Below, in pieces: positions 17,419 to 25,231 of a stretch of 64,000 bases of DNA (position 1 is its first letter; every line of letters begins with the position of its first letter). The notes under the pieces were generated by a model. That model saw nothing but the letters and a program-made list of their open reading frames with translations, ran no database searches and was not told the DNA's origin. A program made the position numbers and the translations under genes. This DNA comes from Bacteriovoracaceae bacterium (lineage in GTDB: Bacteria > Bdellovibrionota > Bacteriovoracia > Bacteriovoracales > Bacteriovoracaceae). The stretch is from positions 1 to 64,000 of the forward strand of contig JAIEMA010000003.1 of NCBI GenBank assembly GCA_019752535.1. Direction: 5' to 3'.

Positions 17419-17438
17419 GGCAACTACATGTAGTTGCC
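17419..17438. promoter_or_regulatory. Perfect 20-bp palindrome with TGTAGTTG direct repeats
   Basis: GGCAACTACATGTAGTTGCC is a perfect palindrome 80 bp before the NERD start. TGTAGTTG also occurs nearby at about 17386 and 17410 and again near 35327 and 35336. Probably an operator for an unidentified dimeric regulator. Confidence 0.6.
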
Positions 17439-17472
17439 CAAGGTCTTCTGCATGATATGAAGAGAACAAGCA

Positions 17473-17489
17473 GGTTCTACGTCGAGATT
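17473..17489 (+). repeat. Dispersed repeat R1
   Basis: GGTTCTACGTCGAGATT, one base from the consensus GGTTCTACGTAGAGATT, whose core TCTACGTAGA is a palindrome. It lies 32 bp before the NERD ATG. See R2-R6. Confidence 0.65.
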
Positions 17490-17521
17490 TGAAAAGAACA
17501 ATTACTACTTATAGGAGCAGG

Positions 17522-18430
17522 ATGGCGGTTGTCTTTGGTGAAATTGATTGTTTAAAAAATCTGATCGATATTCTAAAGCGAAGTGGGATTGAACACATAA
17601 AGTCTCTCGACGATGTAATTAAGTTCAAGAATGTTTGCGATGATAAAGTCAAAGAAGCTGAAGCTATCGCACGGCAAGAGCACCATCTTAAATTGACTCA
17701 ACAGAAAGAGATGATTTCAAATCATGTTGCGGAGCAGGTTAATACTCAAGAAAATCTATCGTACTTGCGTAAGGTTTTTCGATCTGTAGTGTCTTGGTTT
17801 AAACTGTTTAATCTAAGAAGAGAATTAAAGAGGCTTGAGAGAAAATCAGAGAAGATCATTCGTAATAAGATTTCTCAAATGACGGGGTCATTTTTAACGT
17901 CAAAATATCTACTTGATTCAAATTACGCTTTGATTCAAGGTGCCTCTGGAGAACAGCAAGCACTTGATGAACTCAGAAAACTTCCTGATTCTTATAACGT
18001 AATCAACAATGTTCAACTTCGTTTCTTGAAACCTGTTTATAACCCAAGGACTCGGCAAAGAGTTTATACGGCACAAGCTGACCATGTAGTGCTTGGCCCT
18101 TCCGGTGTCTTTCTTGTTGAGACCAAGAACTGGTCAAACGGTACAATAAAAAGAACGACTAACTTCAGTGCATTTGATCAGATCAAGCGCACCAACTTTG
18201 CTTTGTATTGCCATCTTAATCCACGAACGAATGGCTTTTTTTCATTTTTCTCTGAAGCAAAGAAAATACCAGTAAAGAGTGTACTGCTGATGACGGGCCA
18301 AACAACAGGGGAGAGAGATTCCTTCGTAAAGGTCGTTAGTCTCTATGAGCTAAATAGCTACATTACTAACTGTGCTCCAGTGATGACTGAACTAGAGATT
18401 AAGAAAGTTTTGAACAAACTATTGTACTAG
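17522..18430 (+). CDS. NERD-domain nuclease-related protein
   Basis: 302 aa from ATG 17522 (RBS AGGAG); an upstream TTG is possible. The N-terminal half is helical and charged. The C-terminal half is a NERD domain: GASGEQQALDEL, then ADHVVLGPSGVFLVETKNW, which supplies the D...E-x-K core of the PD-(D/E)XK fold. NERD proteins occur in defence and DNA-processing settings. The gene is bracketed by repeats R1 and R2 with its own promoter block, as a single-gene cassette. Confidence 0.82.
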   Translation: MAVVFGEIDCLKNLIDILKRSGIEHIKSLDDVIKFKNVCDDKVKEAEAIARQEHHLKLTQQKEMISNHVAEQVNTQENLSYLRKVFRSVVSWFKLFNLRRELKRLERKSEKIIRNKISQMTGSFLTSKYLLDSNYALIQGASGEQQALDELRKLPDSYNVINNVQLRFLKPVYNPRTRQRVYTAQADHVVLGPSGVFLVETKNWSNGTIKRTTNFSAFDQIKRTNFALYCHLNPRTNGFFSFFSEAKKIPVKSVLLMTGQTTGERDSFVKVVSLYELNSYITNCAPVMTELEIKKVLNKLLY

Positions 18431-18443
18431 GCTCAGTGATTAA

Positions 18444-18460
18444 GGTTCTACGTAGAGATT
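18444..18460 (+). repeat. Dispersed repeat R2
   Basis: GGTTCTACGTAGAGATT, exact consensus, 13 bp after the NERD stop and upstream of the DUF2971 promoter block. Confidence 0.7.
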
Positions 18461-18526
18461 CCTGAATCAAACCGACAGCTCTTGTCTGGTAATTGAACGG
18501 TTTTAATAATTCTTAAGATCGTTGAT

Positions 18527-18570
18527 ACTTTCTTCCACCACTTATTCATTTCAAATCACGCTGTATAATC
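18527..18570 (+). promoter_or_regulatory. Promoter block, copy 2 (TATAAT at 18564)
   Basis: Matches 17337-17380 at 36 of 44 positions without gaps. Downstream, at 18601-18628, lie GTATTCGA and GTATTCGAC words that recur (22832-22840) at the XRE regulator promoter. Confidence 0.5.
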
Positions 18571-18647
18571 AAAGACATAATTAATTCGTACTTTATTGCT
18601 GTATTCGATTTGAGTACACGTATTCGACTTTTTCATAAGGAAGACTA

Positions 18648-19382
18648 ATGCCAAAAATAGTTAGATATTTTTCTGAAGATAAATTTTTCAGCTCTGTAGC
18701 CGACAATTATTATTTCATGCCATCTCTTGCGATGATGTCAGATGAGCTAGAGGGCGTGAAGACACATCCGGACTACGTAGAACTTATAAAAGGCTTTTCC
18801 TATTGGAAAGAGATTGGAGAGAAGCTTGAAGAAGAGAATCTTAAAGTTAAGAAGCTGAGAAGCTCTTTCTACATATCGAGTTGGTCTAAGCTAGATGCTG
18901 CGAAAGAATGCTATGCACTTTGGAAAATCTACTCCGGAGGGAAGCCCGCATTTTCGATTCATGGAGAGGATAATAAAATACTTGAGTTTATAAGAAGAGA
19001 AAATGAAGAAATCCGAAGCCTCATAGACATAGCAGAGATTGAATACATTGCGGACAATGTACTCTTTATTAAGCCTGGTCTTCAAAAGTTTAAATATTAT
19101 ACATACGAGAAAGAAGTCCGACTGATGGTCCCATTTGAGAATGTTCTCAGATATCCGGATGACAAAAGGACTGAGATGTTAAAGAAATATTTTTTAGAGA
19201 AATATTTGAAGTTAAAATTGAACTGGAAAGAGGGGTTCAAAAATGGAGATGTCTTTGAAGGAATTACTCTGAGCCCATTTAATAAAAAAGAAGATGATGA
19301 TAGGCTGAGAAAGAAGTTAGATGACCTTTTCCCAGGCGTTCTGATTCGAAAGTCAATGATTCATGAATTGGTGGAGTACTAA
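18648..19382 (+). CDS. DUF2971-like protein
   Basis: 244 aa, RBS ATAAGGAAG. Motifs typical of DUF2971 appear in order: FYISSWSK, an ALWKIYSG segment (family LWxxY), and F.YEKEVRLMVPF. The biochemical role of this family is not established; members are common in accessory islands. First gene of a two-gene unit with the HNH-like gene whose GTG start follows its stop by 1 nt. Confidence 0.65.
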   Translation: MPKIVRYFSEDKFFSSVADNYYFMPSLAMMSDELEGVKTHPDYVELIKGFSYWKEIGEKLEEENLKVKKLRSSFYISSWSKLDAAKECYALWKIYSGGKPAFSIHGEDNKILEFIRRENEEIRSLIDIAEIEYIADNVLFIKPGLQKFKYYTYEKEVRLMVPFENVLRYPDDKRTEMLKKYFLEKYLKLKLNWKEGFKNGDVFEGITLSPFNKKEDDDRLRKKLDDLFPGVLIRKSMIHELVEY

Positions 19383-19383
19383 A

Positions 19384-20007
19384 GTGAAGATTGACGGCCA
19401 TGAAATGTTACGAAAGGTCCTGTTAGAAAAAGCTGGATATTTAAGTCTCTCAGAAGCTATTGCCGAAATGACCGTCTTCATGCACCCGGATACTGTTTCT
19501 CAGACTAATAATCAAAACATTTTTAAAATTATCCGTGACGCTCCCAAAAGAGGAACAATTTCTAATGATGGGCTTATGTATGATGATAATAATGGCCCTG
19601 CAAGAGCTTTTGAATGGGCGATAAATGAAAAGTTGAAATGGAAGGATGTGCAGTTTAACCATATCTATTCTGATTCACAAAATGAGAAGTTTTATACATC
19701 ACTTGCGAACCTGTGTTTGACTCCTGCCTTTCTAGCAAAGCTTACTGATACCGATAACGAAATACAGAATCTCTTAAAGTATAGGTCATATGATCTTTAC
19801 GGCTTTGCAGCTATTGCTGATCAGATACCTACTAAGCCTGATAGCTATGACAATCTAAAGTGGCATCCATTTCCTGAAGCAGTTCCTAACTTGGAACTGA
19901 GTTATCGACAGCGTATGAAAAAATGTTTGAGTAATCGAGCAACACTTTCAGCCATACAACTCGGTTGGCATTTTTCTAAATATCTTCCAGACAATAATAT
20001 TAAATAA
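19384..20007 (+). CDS. Possible HNH-like protein
   Basis: 207 aa; GTG 19384 chosen as it follows the previous stop and has GGAG upstream. An earlier in-frame ATG would overlap the DUF2971 gene. The middle part (WKDVQFNHIYSDS... SLANLCLTPAFLAKL) resembles the His-x(n)-N-L layout of HNH nucleases but the second His is not evident, so it may be inactive or unrelated. Coupled with the DUF2971 gene and ended by repeat R3. Confidence 0.5.
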   Translation: MKIDGHEMLRKVLLEKAGYLSLSEAIAEMTVFMHPDTVSQTNNQNIFKIIRDAPKRGTISNDGLMYDDNNGPARAFEWAINEKLKWKDVQFNHIYSDSQNEKFYTSLANLCLTPAFLAKLTDTDNEIQNLLKYRSYDLYGFAAIADQIPTKPDSYDNLKWHPFPEAVPNLELSYRQRMKKCLSNRATLSAIQLGWHFSKYLPDNNIK

Positions 20008-20031
20008 TCGATGTGATGAAATTTGATTTCA

Positions 20032-20048
20032 GGTTCTACGTAGAGATT
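20032..20048 (+). repeat. Dispersed repeat R3
   Basis: GGTTCTACGTAGAGATT, exact consensus, 24 bp after the HNH-like stop and 64 bp before the ASCH-gene -10 element. Confidence 0.7.
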
Positions 20049-20111
20049 TAGCGAGAGTCTTGCTGATGGTAATAGTCAGCTATTCACTTTCACTCTTCAT
20101 CCCCATAAATC

Positions 20112-20117
20112 TATAAT
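20112..20117 (+). promoter_or_regulatory. -10 element of the ASCH gene
   Basis: TATAAT 27 bp before the chosen ATG. It argues against an earlier in-frame ATG at 20126, which would sit at the transcription start. Confidence 0.5.
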
Positions 20118-20143
20118 ACAATTTCATGATCAGGAGCGATGAC

Positions 20144-20599
20144 ATGAAAAGTTTCAACTCATTAGACATGAGAGCACTTAGCATTATGCAGCCATGGGCT
20201 GAGTGCATTATTTTCCACGGAAAGAATGTCGAGAATCGCTCATGGTCAACACAGAAGCGAGGGTACATAGCTATTCATGCGTCCGCCAGAATGGACAAGG
20301 GTAGATATGAGCGAGTCCGTGAAGAGTATGGGCTAAAACTAGATCCAGAAGAGTCCAGCTTCGGTTCTATTCTCGGCTTTGCCAAAATCGTAGATGTCGT
20401 TGATAAGAAGTCGCTCACCCGTAAAACCAAGAAGTGGTTCATGGGCGACTATGGATTTGTTCTTGAAGATATTATCATCCTTAAAGAGCCAGTTCCCTCA
20501 AAAGGGTCATTGAGCTTCTGGAAGATCCCGCCAGCAGTTATGAAGAAGTGCTTAGCCCAAATGTCAAAATCTGAGATCAGGAAGCTAATGGCCCAATAG
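20144..20599 (+). CDS. ASCH-domain protein
   Basis: 151 aa from ATG 20144 (RBS AGGAG, 7-nt spacing). A complete ASCH fold: LSIMQPWAECIIFHGKNVENRSW, RGYIAIHAS and FGSILGFAKIVDV. ASCH/PUA-like domains bind RNA or modified bases; some are nucleases or read modified DNA. A single-gene unit with its own promoter between repeats R3 and R4. Substrate unknown. Confidence 0.8.
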   Translation: MKSFNSLDMRALSIMQPWAECIIFHGKNVENRSWSTQKRGYIAIHASARMDKGRYERVREEYGLKLDPEESSFGSILGFAKIVDVVDKKSLTRKTKKWFMGDYGFVLEDIIILKEPVPSKGSLSFWKIPPAVMKKCLAQMSKSEIRKLMAQ

Positions 20600-20669
20600 G
20601 CACCATGCACAGAGCTCATATGTTCTCCGATAAGTGATCAATTAACCTGGTCACATGAGGAGAATTTTT

Positions 20670-21332
20670 ATGGGCATCCCTTTGAACGAGCTTCTAGGTA
20701 TCATTATTAGCGACAAGTTCTACGTAGAGAAGAAACCCAAGGCAGCAATCGCTCGAGAAATGGGCCTTTCAAGAAACACAGTCAAGAAGTACATAAAACT
20801 CAAATGGCCTGAGATGGCTGCTAAGATTGCTAAGAACGCTGAGATATCTGTCCTCAAACAGCCTGAAATGACAGCAACTCCTACTGGCTCTCATCTTGGT
20901 TTGAAAGCTGTATTGGCCAAGATTATCAATGAGGGAGACGGAGAGTTAAAGCATCTGAACTTACTTAAAGTAACTGAAGAAATTGCATCTTATCTTGGCA
21001 TCAACTGTGAATCAGACCTACTTACGTTACAGACGGCAATTGAAAATTACATTCTATACCGATCCTTTATGAACCGGGTCAACTATTTGAATGGTCAAAT
21101 TCTGGATGTTAGCTGGTTAGAAAACGCTGATAAACTTTCAAAAGTGGTCAGCAGATACTCAGTGGCGGTCAATAATCATCTCAAGATTTATCAGGGTTTC
21201 ATCAAAGAACTAGAGATCAAATACAACAAAAGATTTCCAGATATTGGTCGAGTTCAAAATTTGAACATACAGAGAAATGATTTCAGTCTTTCTTCATCTG
21301 CTGCTTATGAAACGCTTCCAGGCCAATCTTAA
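20670..21332 (+). CDS. HTH protein of unknown role
   Basis: 220 aa from ATG 20670 (RBS GAGGAG, 7-nt spacing). The N-terminal 50 residues hold a resolvase/IstA-type helix-turn-helix (KPKAAIAREMGLSRNTVKKYIK); the rest is helical and not recognised. Repeat R4 lies inside codons for FYVEKK just ahead of the HTH. The 3' end overlaps a convergent minus-strand gene by 50 bp. Confidence 0.65.
   Translation: MGIPLNELLGIIISDKFYVEKKPKAAIAREMGLSRNTVKKYIKLKWPEMAAKIAKNAEISVLKQPEMTATPTGSHLGLKAVLAKIINEGDGELKHLNLLKVTEEIASYLGINCESDLLTLQTAIENYILYRSFMNRVNYLNGQILDVSWLENADKLSKVVSRYSVAVNNHLKIYQGFIKELEIKYNKRFPDIGRVQNLNIQRNDFSLSSSAAYETLPGQS
20716..20730 (+). repeat. Dispersed repeat R4 (inside a CDS)
   Basis: AGTTCTACGTAGAGA, 14 of 15 consensus bases. 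Unlike the others it lies in coding sequence, so it could be chance or a captured repeat used as coding DNA. Confidence 0.4.
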
Positions 21333-21480
21333 TGAGCTTAATGAGAGTTTCTGACTTGGAGACTTTAGAGAGATGAGGGTCACGCTGACTCTCAAGTATC
21401 TCGTGAGCTTCCTCAATATCTTTATTGAGGGCCTCTGTAATTCTGAGAGTTAGCATTTTGTCTTTAGATTGGCCTGTCAT
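21283..21480 (-). CDS. Small ribbon-helix-helix-like protein
   Basis: 65 aa, GGAG 5 nt before ATG. The N-terminus KMLTLRITEALNKDIEEAHEIL suggests a ribbon-helix-helix DNA-binding fold; the C-terminus is helical (SETLIKLIKIGLEAF). Last gene of the minus-strand operon that starts at 22792. It overlaps the 3' end of the convergent HTH gene. Confidence 0.6.
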   Translation of the reverse strand: MTGQSKDKMLTLRITEALNKDIEEAHEILESQRDPHLSKVSKSETLIKLIKIGLEAFHKQQMKKD

Positions 21481-21492
21481 GTCATCTCCGTT

Positions 21493-21822
21493 TTATATAG
21501 CTTTAGAAAATTCATCATCTTCAATGTCGTATTCACCATCTGGATCAGAGTCGTAAACAAGTCTGTAGCTCAATTCCTCGAGCTGTTCATCCAAGCACAT
21601 ATCAAGAGAATACTCTTTACCTTGAAAGCCAGAGAGCTCTACAAAGCCATTTGGATTGGCTGGCATTCCGTCGCTCCCATCGCCCTTGATGTTCTCGGGT
21701 TGAGCATTCGCTACAATCTCAATTTTTCTGTACGTCACCGATGAAGCTTGAAAAATGTTAGGCCAATAGCCATTTTGATTTTTAAATCTCAAGCAAGAAG
21801 CATTTAGCTCGTTAGCCCACAC
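21493..21822 (-). CDS. Downstream frame of a probable frameshift protein (acidic)
   Basis: 109 aa if read from GTG 21822, but no ribosome site precedes that GTG. The frame stays open upstream to the A9 run at 21888-21896 (coding RLKPDSDQPVF...), so it is more likely reached by a -1 shift from the 203-aa frame, giving a fused product of about 333 aa. The tail is very acidic (SDPDGEYDIEDDEF). No family recognised. Confidence 0.6.
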   Translation of the reverse strand: MWANELNASCLRFKNQNGYWPNIFQASSVTYRKIEIVANAQPENIKGDGSDGMPANPNGFVELSGFQGKEYSLDMCLDEQLEELSYRLVYDSDPDGEYDIEDDEFSKAI

Positions 21823-21881
21823 ATGGAGATCGTGAAACTGATGTGATTTTTTGATGAAAACTGGTTGGTCAGAATCAGGTT

Positions 21882-22493
21882 TTAGTCTTTTTTTTTAATC
21901 AAAGCAGACTCAATCTCTTCAATTATGGACTGATCATCTTTATCAATCTGAATATCGCTAAGCTTTGGAGATTGAAATACACTACAGAACTTTCTGTCTA
22001 TTTCAAAAAGCTTATCTGTCAGATCCGGGTAGAGTGATGAAGTGAAATCAAGTTCATCGTCGCTGAGCTGATTAACAGATCCTGAAATGAGGTAGCTCTC
22101 TTTATTTGATTCATTCATAAAGAGAGCAGGTTCACTTACGAAAAGAAACTCATCCTCTATAGGTTCAGTCACTTTGTATAGGTTTCCCCTGCGGATCATA
22201 AGCTCAGTAAAGAAGGATAAATCTTTGTAATTGAGTTGAAAGATTGTCTTGCCGAGTGCTGCATAAATGTTTCTACGATTCAGTCGTTTCTGCATTCTTA
22301 AATCTGCAACACTATCAAGAAAATCATAATGGTTTGGCATAGCATGGAGATATCGCAAATCCAGCGTATTGTATGAAGCTTTCATGAATTCATAAGGATC
22401 AATGGCAGCACTGTAGCCTTCCATATAAGTTTCAATACTTCGGGTGATTATGTTGAGTAAGAAATGAAGCTTTGAAATGTCTTGGTTCTTCAT
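21882..22493 (-). CDS. Unknown protein, upstream frame of a probable frameshift
   Basis: 203 aa, starting within the last bases of the XRE gene (4-nt overlap). Helical N-terminus and acidic C-terminus (DKDDQSIIEEIESALIKKKD). The zero-frame ends directly after nine A residues followed by GAC-TAA. Not recognised as a known family. The operon order XRE, this gene, its -1 frame and an RHH-like gene suggests a regulated accessory module. Confidence 0.65.
   Translation of the reverse strand: MKNQDISKLHFLLNIITRSIETYMEGYSAAIDPYEFMKASYNTLDLRYLHAMPNHYDFLDSVADLRMQKRLNRRNIYAALGKTIFQLNYKDLSFFTELMIRRGNLYKVTEPIEDEFLFVSEPALFMNESNKESYLISGSVNQLSDDELDFTSSLYPDLTDKLFEIDRKFCSVFQSPKLSDIQIDKDDQSIIEEIESALIKKKD
21888..21896 (-). 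other. A9 slippery run at the end of the 203-aa frame
   Basis: The mRNA reads ATT-AAA-AAA-AAA-GAC-TAA. A -1 slip gives AAA-AAA-AGA-CTA and continues open for about 130 codons into the acidic frame. Programmed frameshift, polymerase slippage, an inactivating mutation or a sequencing error would all look like this. Confidence 0.6.
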
Positions 22494-22792
22494 TTTCTCT
22501 CCTTCACTTTCTTGATTGTGATCTCAAAAGTACCTGAGACAAAGTCTTCTTTAATTATCTGTTCAATCTGGAGTGGCTCCTTGCGATCTTCCTCATCAAA
22601 TAGTAGTTGATTCAGACTAATCTCAAGAGCATCTGCAAGCTTCTTAGTTTTGATAGGGTCTCTGGGAACACGACCGTTGGCCCATTCGTGAATAGTTGAG
22701 CTAGGAACACCTGACATCTCAGAAAGCTCTTTAATGCTAAGACGCTTCTTGGTTATCAGACGATTTAATACTTTTGCTAATTTCAATTCCAT
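22490..22792 (-). CDS. XRE-family transcriptional regulator
   Basis: 100 aa from ATG 22792 (RBS AGAGGTA); a longer frame upstream would run through its own operator-like promoter. The HTH is clear (KKRLSIKELSEMSGVPSSTIHEWANGRVP), followed by a short tail with KEDFVSGTFEITIKKVKE. Upstream on the minus strand are several GAGTCGG words and GTCGAATAC; the latter matches, in reverse, the GTATTCGAC words before the DUF2971 gene, so it may control both units. Confidence 0.85.
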   Translation of the reverse strand: MELKLAKVLNRLITKKRLSIKELSEMSGVPSSTIHEWANGRVPRDPIKTKKLADALEISLNQLLFDEEDRKEPLQIEQIIKEDFVSGTFEITIKKVKERK

Positions 22793-22928
22793 TACCTCTA
22801 TTCTAAGTTGGTTCAAGTTTTGTATTACGTTGTATTCGACTGACTCGAACAATTTCCGACTCACGGGACTTTTTGTCCGACTCGAGAGATGATCATGTCT
22901 CTTAACCAGATCGTTTTGAGACTTTCCA

Positions 22929-22943
22929 GGTTCTACATAGAGA
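22929..22943 (+). repeat. Dispersed repeat R5
   Basis: GGTTCTACATAGAGA, one base from consensus, 27 bp beyond the 3' end of the serine recombinase gene. Confidence 0.6.
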
Positions 22944-22969
22944 CGCTGAATTTTCGATAACTTCCATCG

Positions 22970-23608
22970 TTAGATTTCTCCACCATTTTGGGACAGAGAC
23001 TTTAATGCTCGCTCTACGCTTGATTTGGATATCTGAAGAATTCGAGCAATGGCCCTGATTGAATGTCCTTTTGCTCTAAGCTCATGAACTCTCTTTTCAA
23101 TTTGATCAGTCACAACTGTAGGTCGGCCACACCGCCAATTAGTTTTGTTCTGCTGCGCTATAATCTTTTTAGCAGCTAGAGCTGTACGTATTCGTTCTCT
23201 GATCAATTCTTTTTCGAGCTGAGCAACTGCTCCTAATATTGTGAGTGTGGCTTGCCCCAGCGGAGTAGAAAAGTCTAGGGCTTCCCTCAGGCTGATAAGA
23301 CTGACCCCAAAATGGCTAAGATCATTTATAAGATTTAAAAGGTGTCGAGTATCCCGTGCAAGACGGTCTATTGAGTAAATTATAAGAATCTTGAATTTAC
23401 CGGCTCGAGCTGCTTTAACCATTTCGTCCAAGGCTGCTCTGCGGTCTTTGGAGCCACTAACACCACGATCAACATATTCTTCAATTAGATCGTAGCCACG
23501 AGCTTGACCGAGTTGTCTGATAGACACCAGCTGATTTTCTGGGTCTTGGTTTAGTAATGTAGAAACTCGAGCGTATGCAACTGCTTTGATTGATTTTGGT
23601 GTATCCAT
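22970..23608 (-). CDS. Serine recombinase (resolvase/invertase family)
   Basis: 212 aa, usual length for Tn3-resolvase/Hin-type enzymes. Catalytic S16 in AYARVST, arginines in YSIDRLARDTRHLLNLI, the long E-helix segment (ATLTILGAVAQLEKELIRERI) and a C-terminal HTH (GHSIRAIARILQISKSSVERAL). It could act on the R1-R6 palindromes, one of which lies beside it. That link is inference. Confidence 0.92.
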   Translation of the reverse strand: MDTPKSIKAVAYARVSTLLNQDPENQLVSIRQLGQARGYDLIEEYVDRGVSGSKDRRAALDEMVKAARAGKFKILIIYSIDRLARDTRHLLNLINDLSHFGVSLISLREALDFSTPLGQATLTILGAVAQLEKELIRERIRTALAAKKIIAQQNKTNWRCGRPTVVTDQIEKRVHELRAKGHSIRAIARILQISKSSVERALKSLSQNGGEI

Positions 23609-23713
23609 GTTGAATTATAACACACCACGGTATTGAAAGTCAATGTGAAAACGTATTGAAAATCATTACAAACCGTGAGAATATTATGTAATTGTAATAA
23701 CAAGGACTTCCGA

Positions 23714-23935
23714 ATGAATAACTCAATAAAAAGAAAGACACCTGAAGAGTTAATTTCGAAAGCGAAACGACCACTCTCATCTCGAATAGATGTTCGAGCA
23801 TATAAGGCTCTGGAGCAAATAGCTAAAAAACTCGATACTTCATTGTCAGATTTATCCGCCGGGATTTTGGAAGACTATGTTCATTGGTATGAGCAAGAGG
23901 GAAGAGAGCCTAATAAAAAGAATACAAAGAAATAG
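23714..23935 (+). CDS. Small RHH/CopG-like protein
   Basis: 73 aa from ATG 23714 (AAGGA upstream). Basic N-terminus and a ribbon-helix-helix-like segment (SSRIDVRAYKALEQIAKKLDTSLSDLSAGIL). No toxin gene is adjacent; the divergent neighbour is the serine recombinase, which it might regulate. Confidence 0.6.
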   Translation: MNNSIKRKTPEELISKAKRPLSSRIDVRAYKALEQIAKKLDTSLSDLSAGILEDYVHWYEQEGREPNKKNTKK

Positions 23936-24172
23936 AACCTTATAAGCATCACCCAAAAATTATACGACTTACATTCTTGCGTTGGATCATTTAGCTAGTT
24001 CCTGACTGTCGCACTAAACTACACAGCTATATGATTCACAACCTGCCAATTTAAGTAGGAAAGTCTTGCCACTTTTACCTCCGTTTTTTTCTCCTTCACC
24101 TGGGATCCGTGATGGCCCATAATTTACTAAAGCATAGGATATGCTCGTTCGAAGTTTGCACATGGAGGTGCT

Positions 24173-25231
24173 GTGAGGAATTTACAAGAAAAACCACTGG
24201 TTCAAGGTGAACCCTTACAAAATTTTCCAGATACTCGTTATATGGGAAGCAAGAGGAAACTGCTTCCTGAGCTACACAAAATTTTTGATCAACTAGATTT
24301 CACTACTGCACTTGATGCTTTTTCTGGAACATCCTCAGTTGGGTACTTACTTAAATCGATGGGCAAGTCAGTTGATTCAAATGATTACTTAAGATTTAAT
24401 TACTACACTGCGAAAGCAATAATTGAAAATTCTAAGTACAAACTATCTCCGGATGAAGTCGCTGAGATAATCAGGTTTAATCCAGACAAAGATAATTTTA
24501 TTGAAAAAGAATTTTCCGATCTTTATTACACAAAACTGGAATGTCGTTGGCTTGATTCTGCAATGGCCAATATTCAATTTATTACTAATCCATATAAAAA
24601 AGCGATTGCATTATCTGCTTTATGTAGAGCATGTATTAAAAAAAGACCAAGAGGGATTTTTACATATACAGGTATGAGATATGACGATGGACGAAAAGAT
24701 CTAAAAATTGAACTCGCTGACCACTTCGCTGAAGCAGTACGAATGTTAAATAATTCAGTGATTAAAACAGGTGAAACAGGCAAGGCCTACAATCAAGATA
24801 TAATGACCTTCAAAAAAACAAATTATGATTTGATTTATCTTGACCCTCCTTACTTCTCACTCAAGTCAGATAATGAGTATTCTCGTCGGTATCACTTCTT
24901 GGAAGGCTTAGTTTCATATTGGGATCATGTTGAGATTAATAGATCAACAAAGACAAAGAAATTCGACAGACCTGAATCTCTGTTTACAAGTAAAAATACG
25001 ATTGTTACTGCATTTGAAGAACTGTTCGATCGTTTTGAAAAGAGCACTTTGGTTCTTTCGTATTCTTCAAATTGTTATCCGGATGCTTCTACGCTTAAAA
25101 GTTTAATTAAGAATAGTGGAAGAGAAGTTGAACTTGTTAAAATTGACTATGTTTATTCTGTCGGTACTCATAGCCACAAAAAAGATAATCAATCTAACAA
25201 AGTTAAAGAATACGTTTTTTTAGGGATCTAA
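24173..25231 (+). CDS. D12-class DNA N6-adenine methyltransferase
   Basis: 352 aa, GTG start with RBS GGAGG. N-terminal DTRYMGSKRKLLPEL, SAM motif LDAFSGTSSVGYLL and catalytic D224-P-P-Y227 (LIYLDPPYF) place it with Dam/DpnM-like enzymes. The 3' end overlaps the convergent restriction-type gene by 29 bp, a common layout in restriction-modification pairs. Probably protects host DNA at the site cut by that neighbour; the recognition site is unknown. Confidence 0.93.
   Translation: MRNLQEKPLVQGEPLQNFPDTRYMGSKRKLLPELHKIFDQLDFTTALDAFSGTSSVGYLLKSMGKSVDSNDYLRFNYYTAKAIIENSKYKLSPDEVAEIIRFNPDKDNFIEKEFSDLYYTKLECRWLDSAMANIQFITNPYKKAIALSALCRACIKKRPRGIFTYTGMRYDDGRKDLKIELADHFAEAVRMLNNSVIKTGETGKAYNQDIMTFKKTNYDLIYLDPPYFSLKSDNEYSRRYHFLEGLVSYWDHVEINRSTKTKKFDRPESLFTSKNTIVTAFEELFDRFEKSTLVLSYSSNCYPDASTLKSLIKNSGREVELVKIDYVYSVGTHSHKKDNQSNKVKEYVFLGI

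Larger units (their letters stand above)
17195..17521. other. 327-bp intergenic control region before the NERD gene
   Basis: Contains, in order: tandem GCTACTTT words after the upstream stop; the 44-bp promoter-like block 17337-17380; several TGTAGTTG words; a perfect 20-bp palindrome; and repeat R1. No small ORF is convincing. Confidence 0.6.

Noticed and set aside
17386-17440. Closely spaced TGTAGTTG repeats as a possible CRISPR-like array
   Set aside because: Repeats are 8 bp, spacers are irregular and short, and no cas gene is near; an operator cluster is more likely.
18771-18785. GACTACGTAGAACTT as another copy of the dispersed repeat
   Set aside because: It lies in the DUF2971 coding frame (DYVEL), lacks the GGTTC flank and may be chance.
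22793-22864. N-terminal extension of the XRE regulator
   Set aside because: The segment is operator-like DNA with repeated GAGTCGG words, and a good RBS precedes the shorter start.
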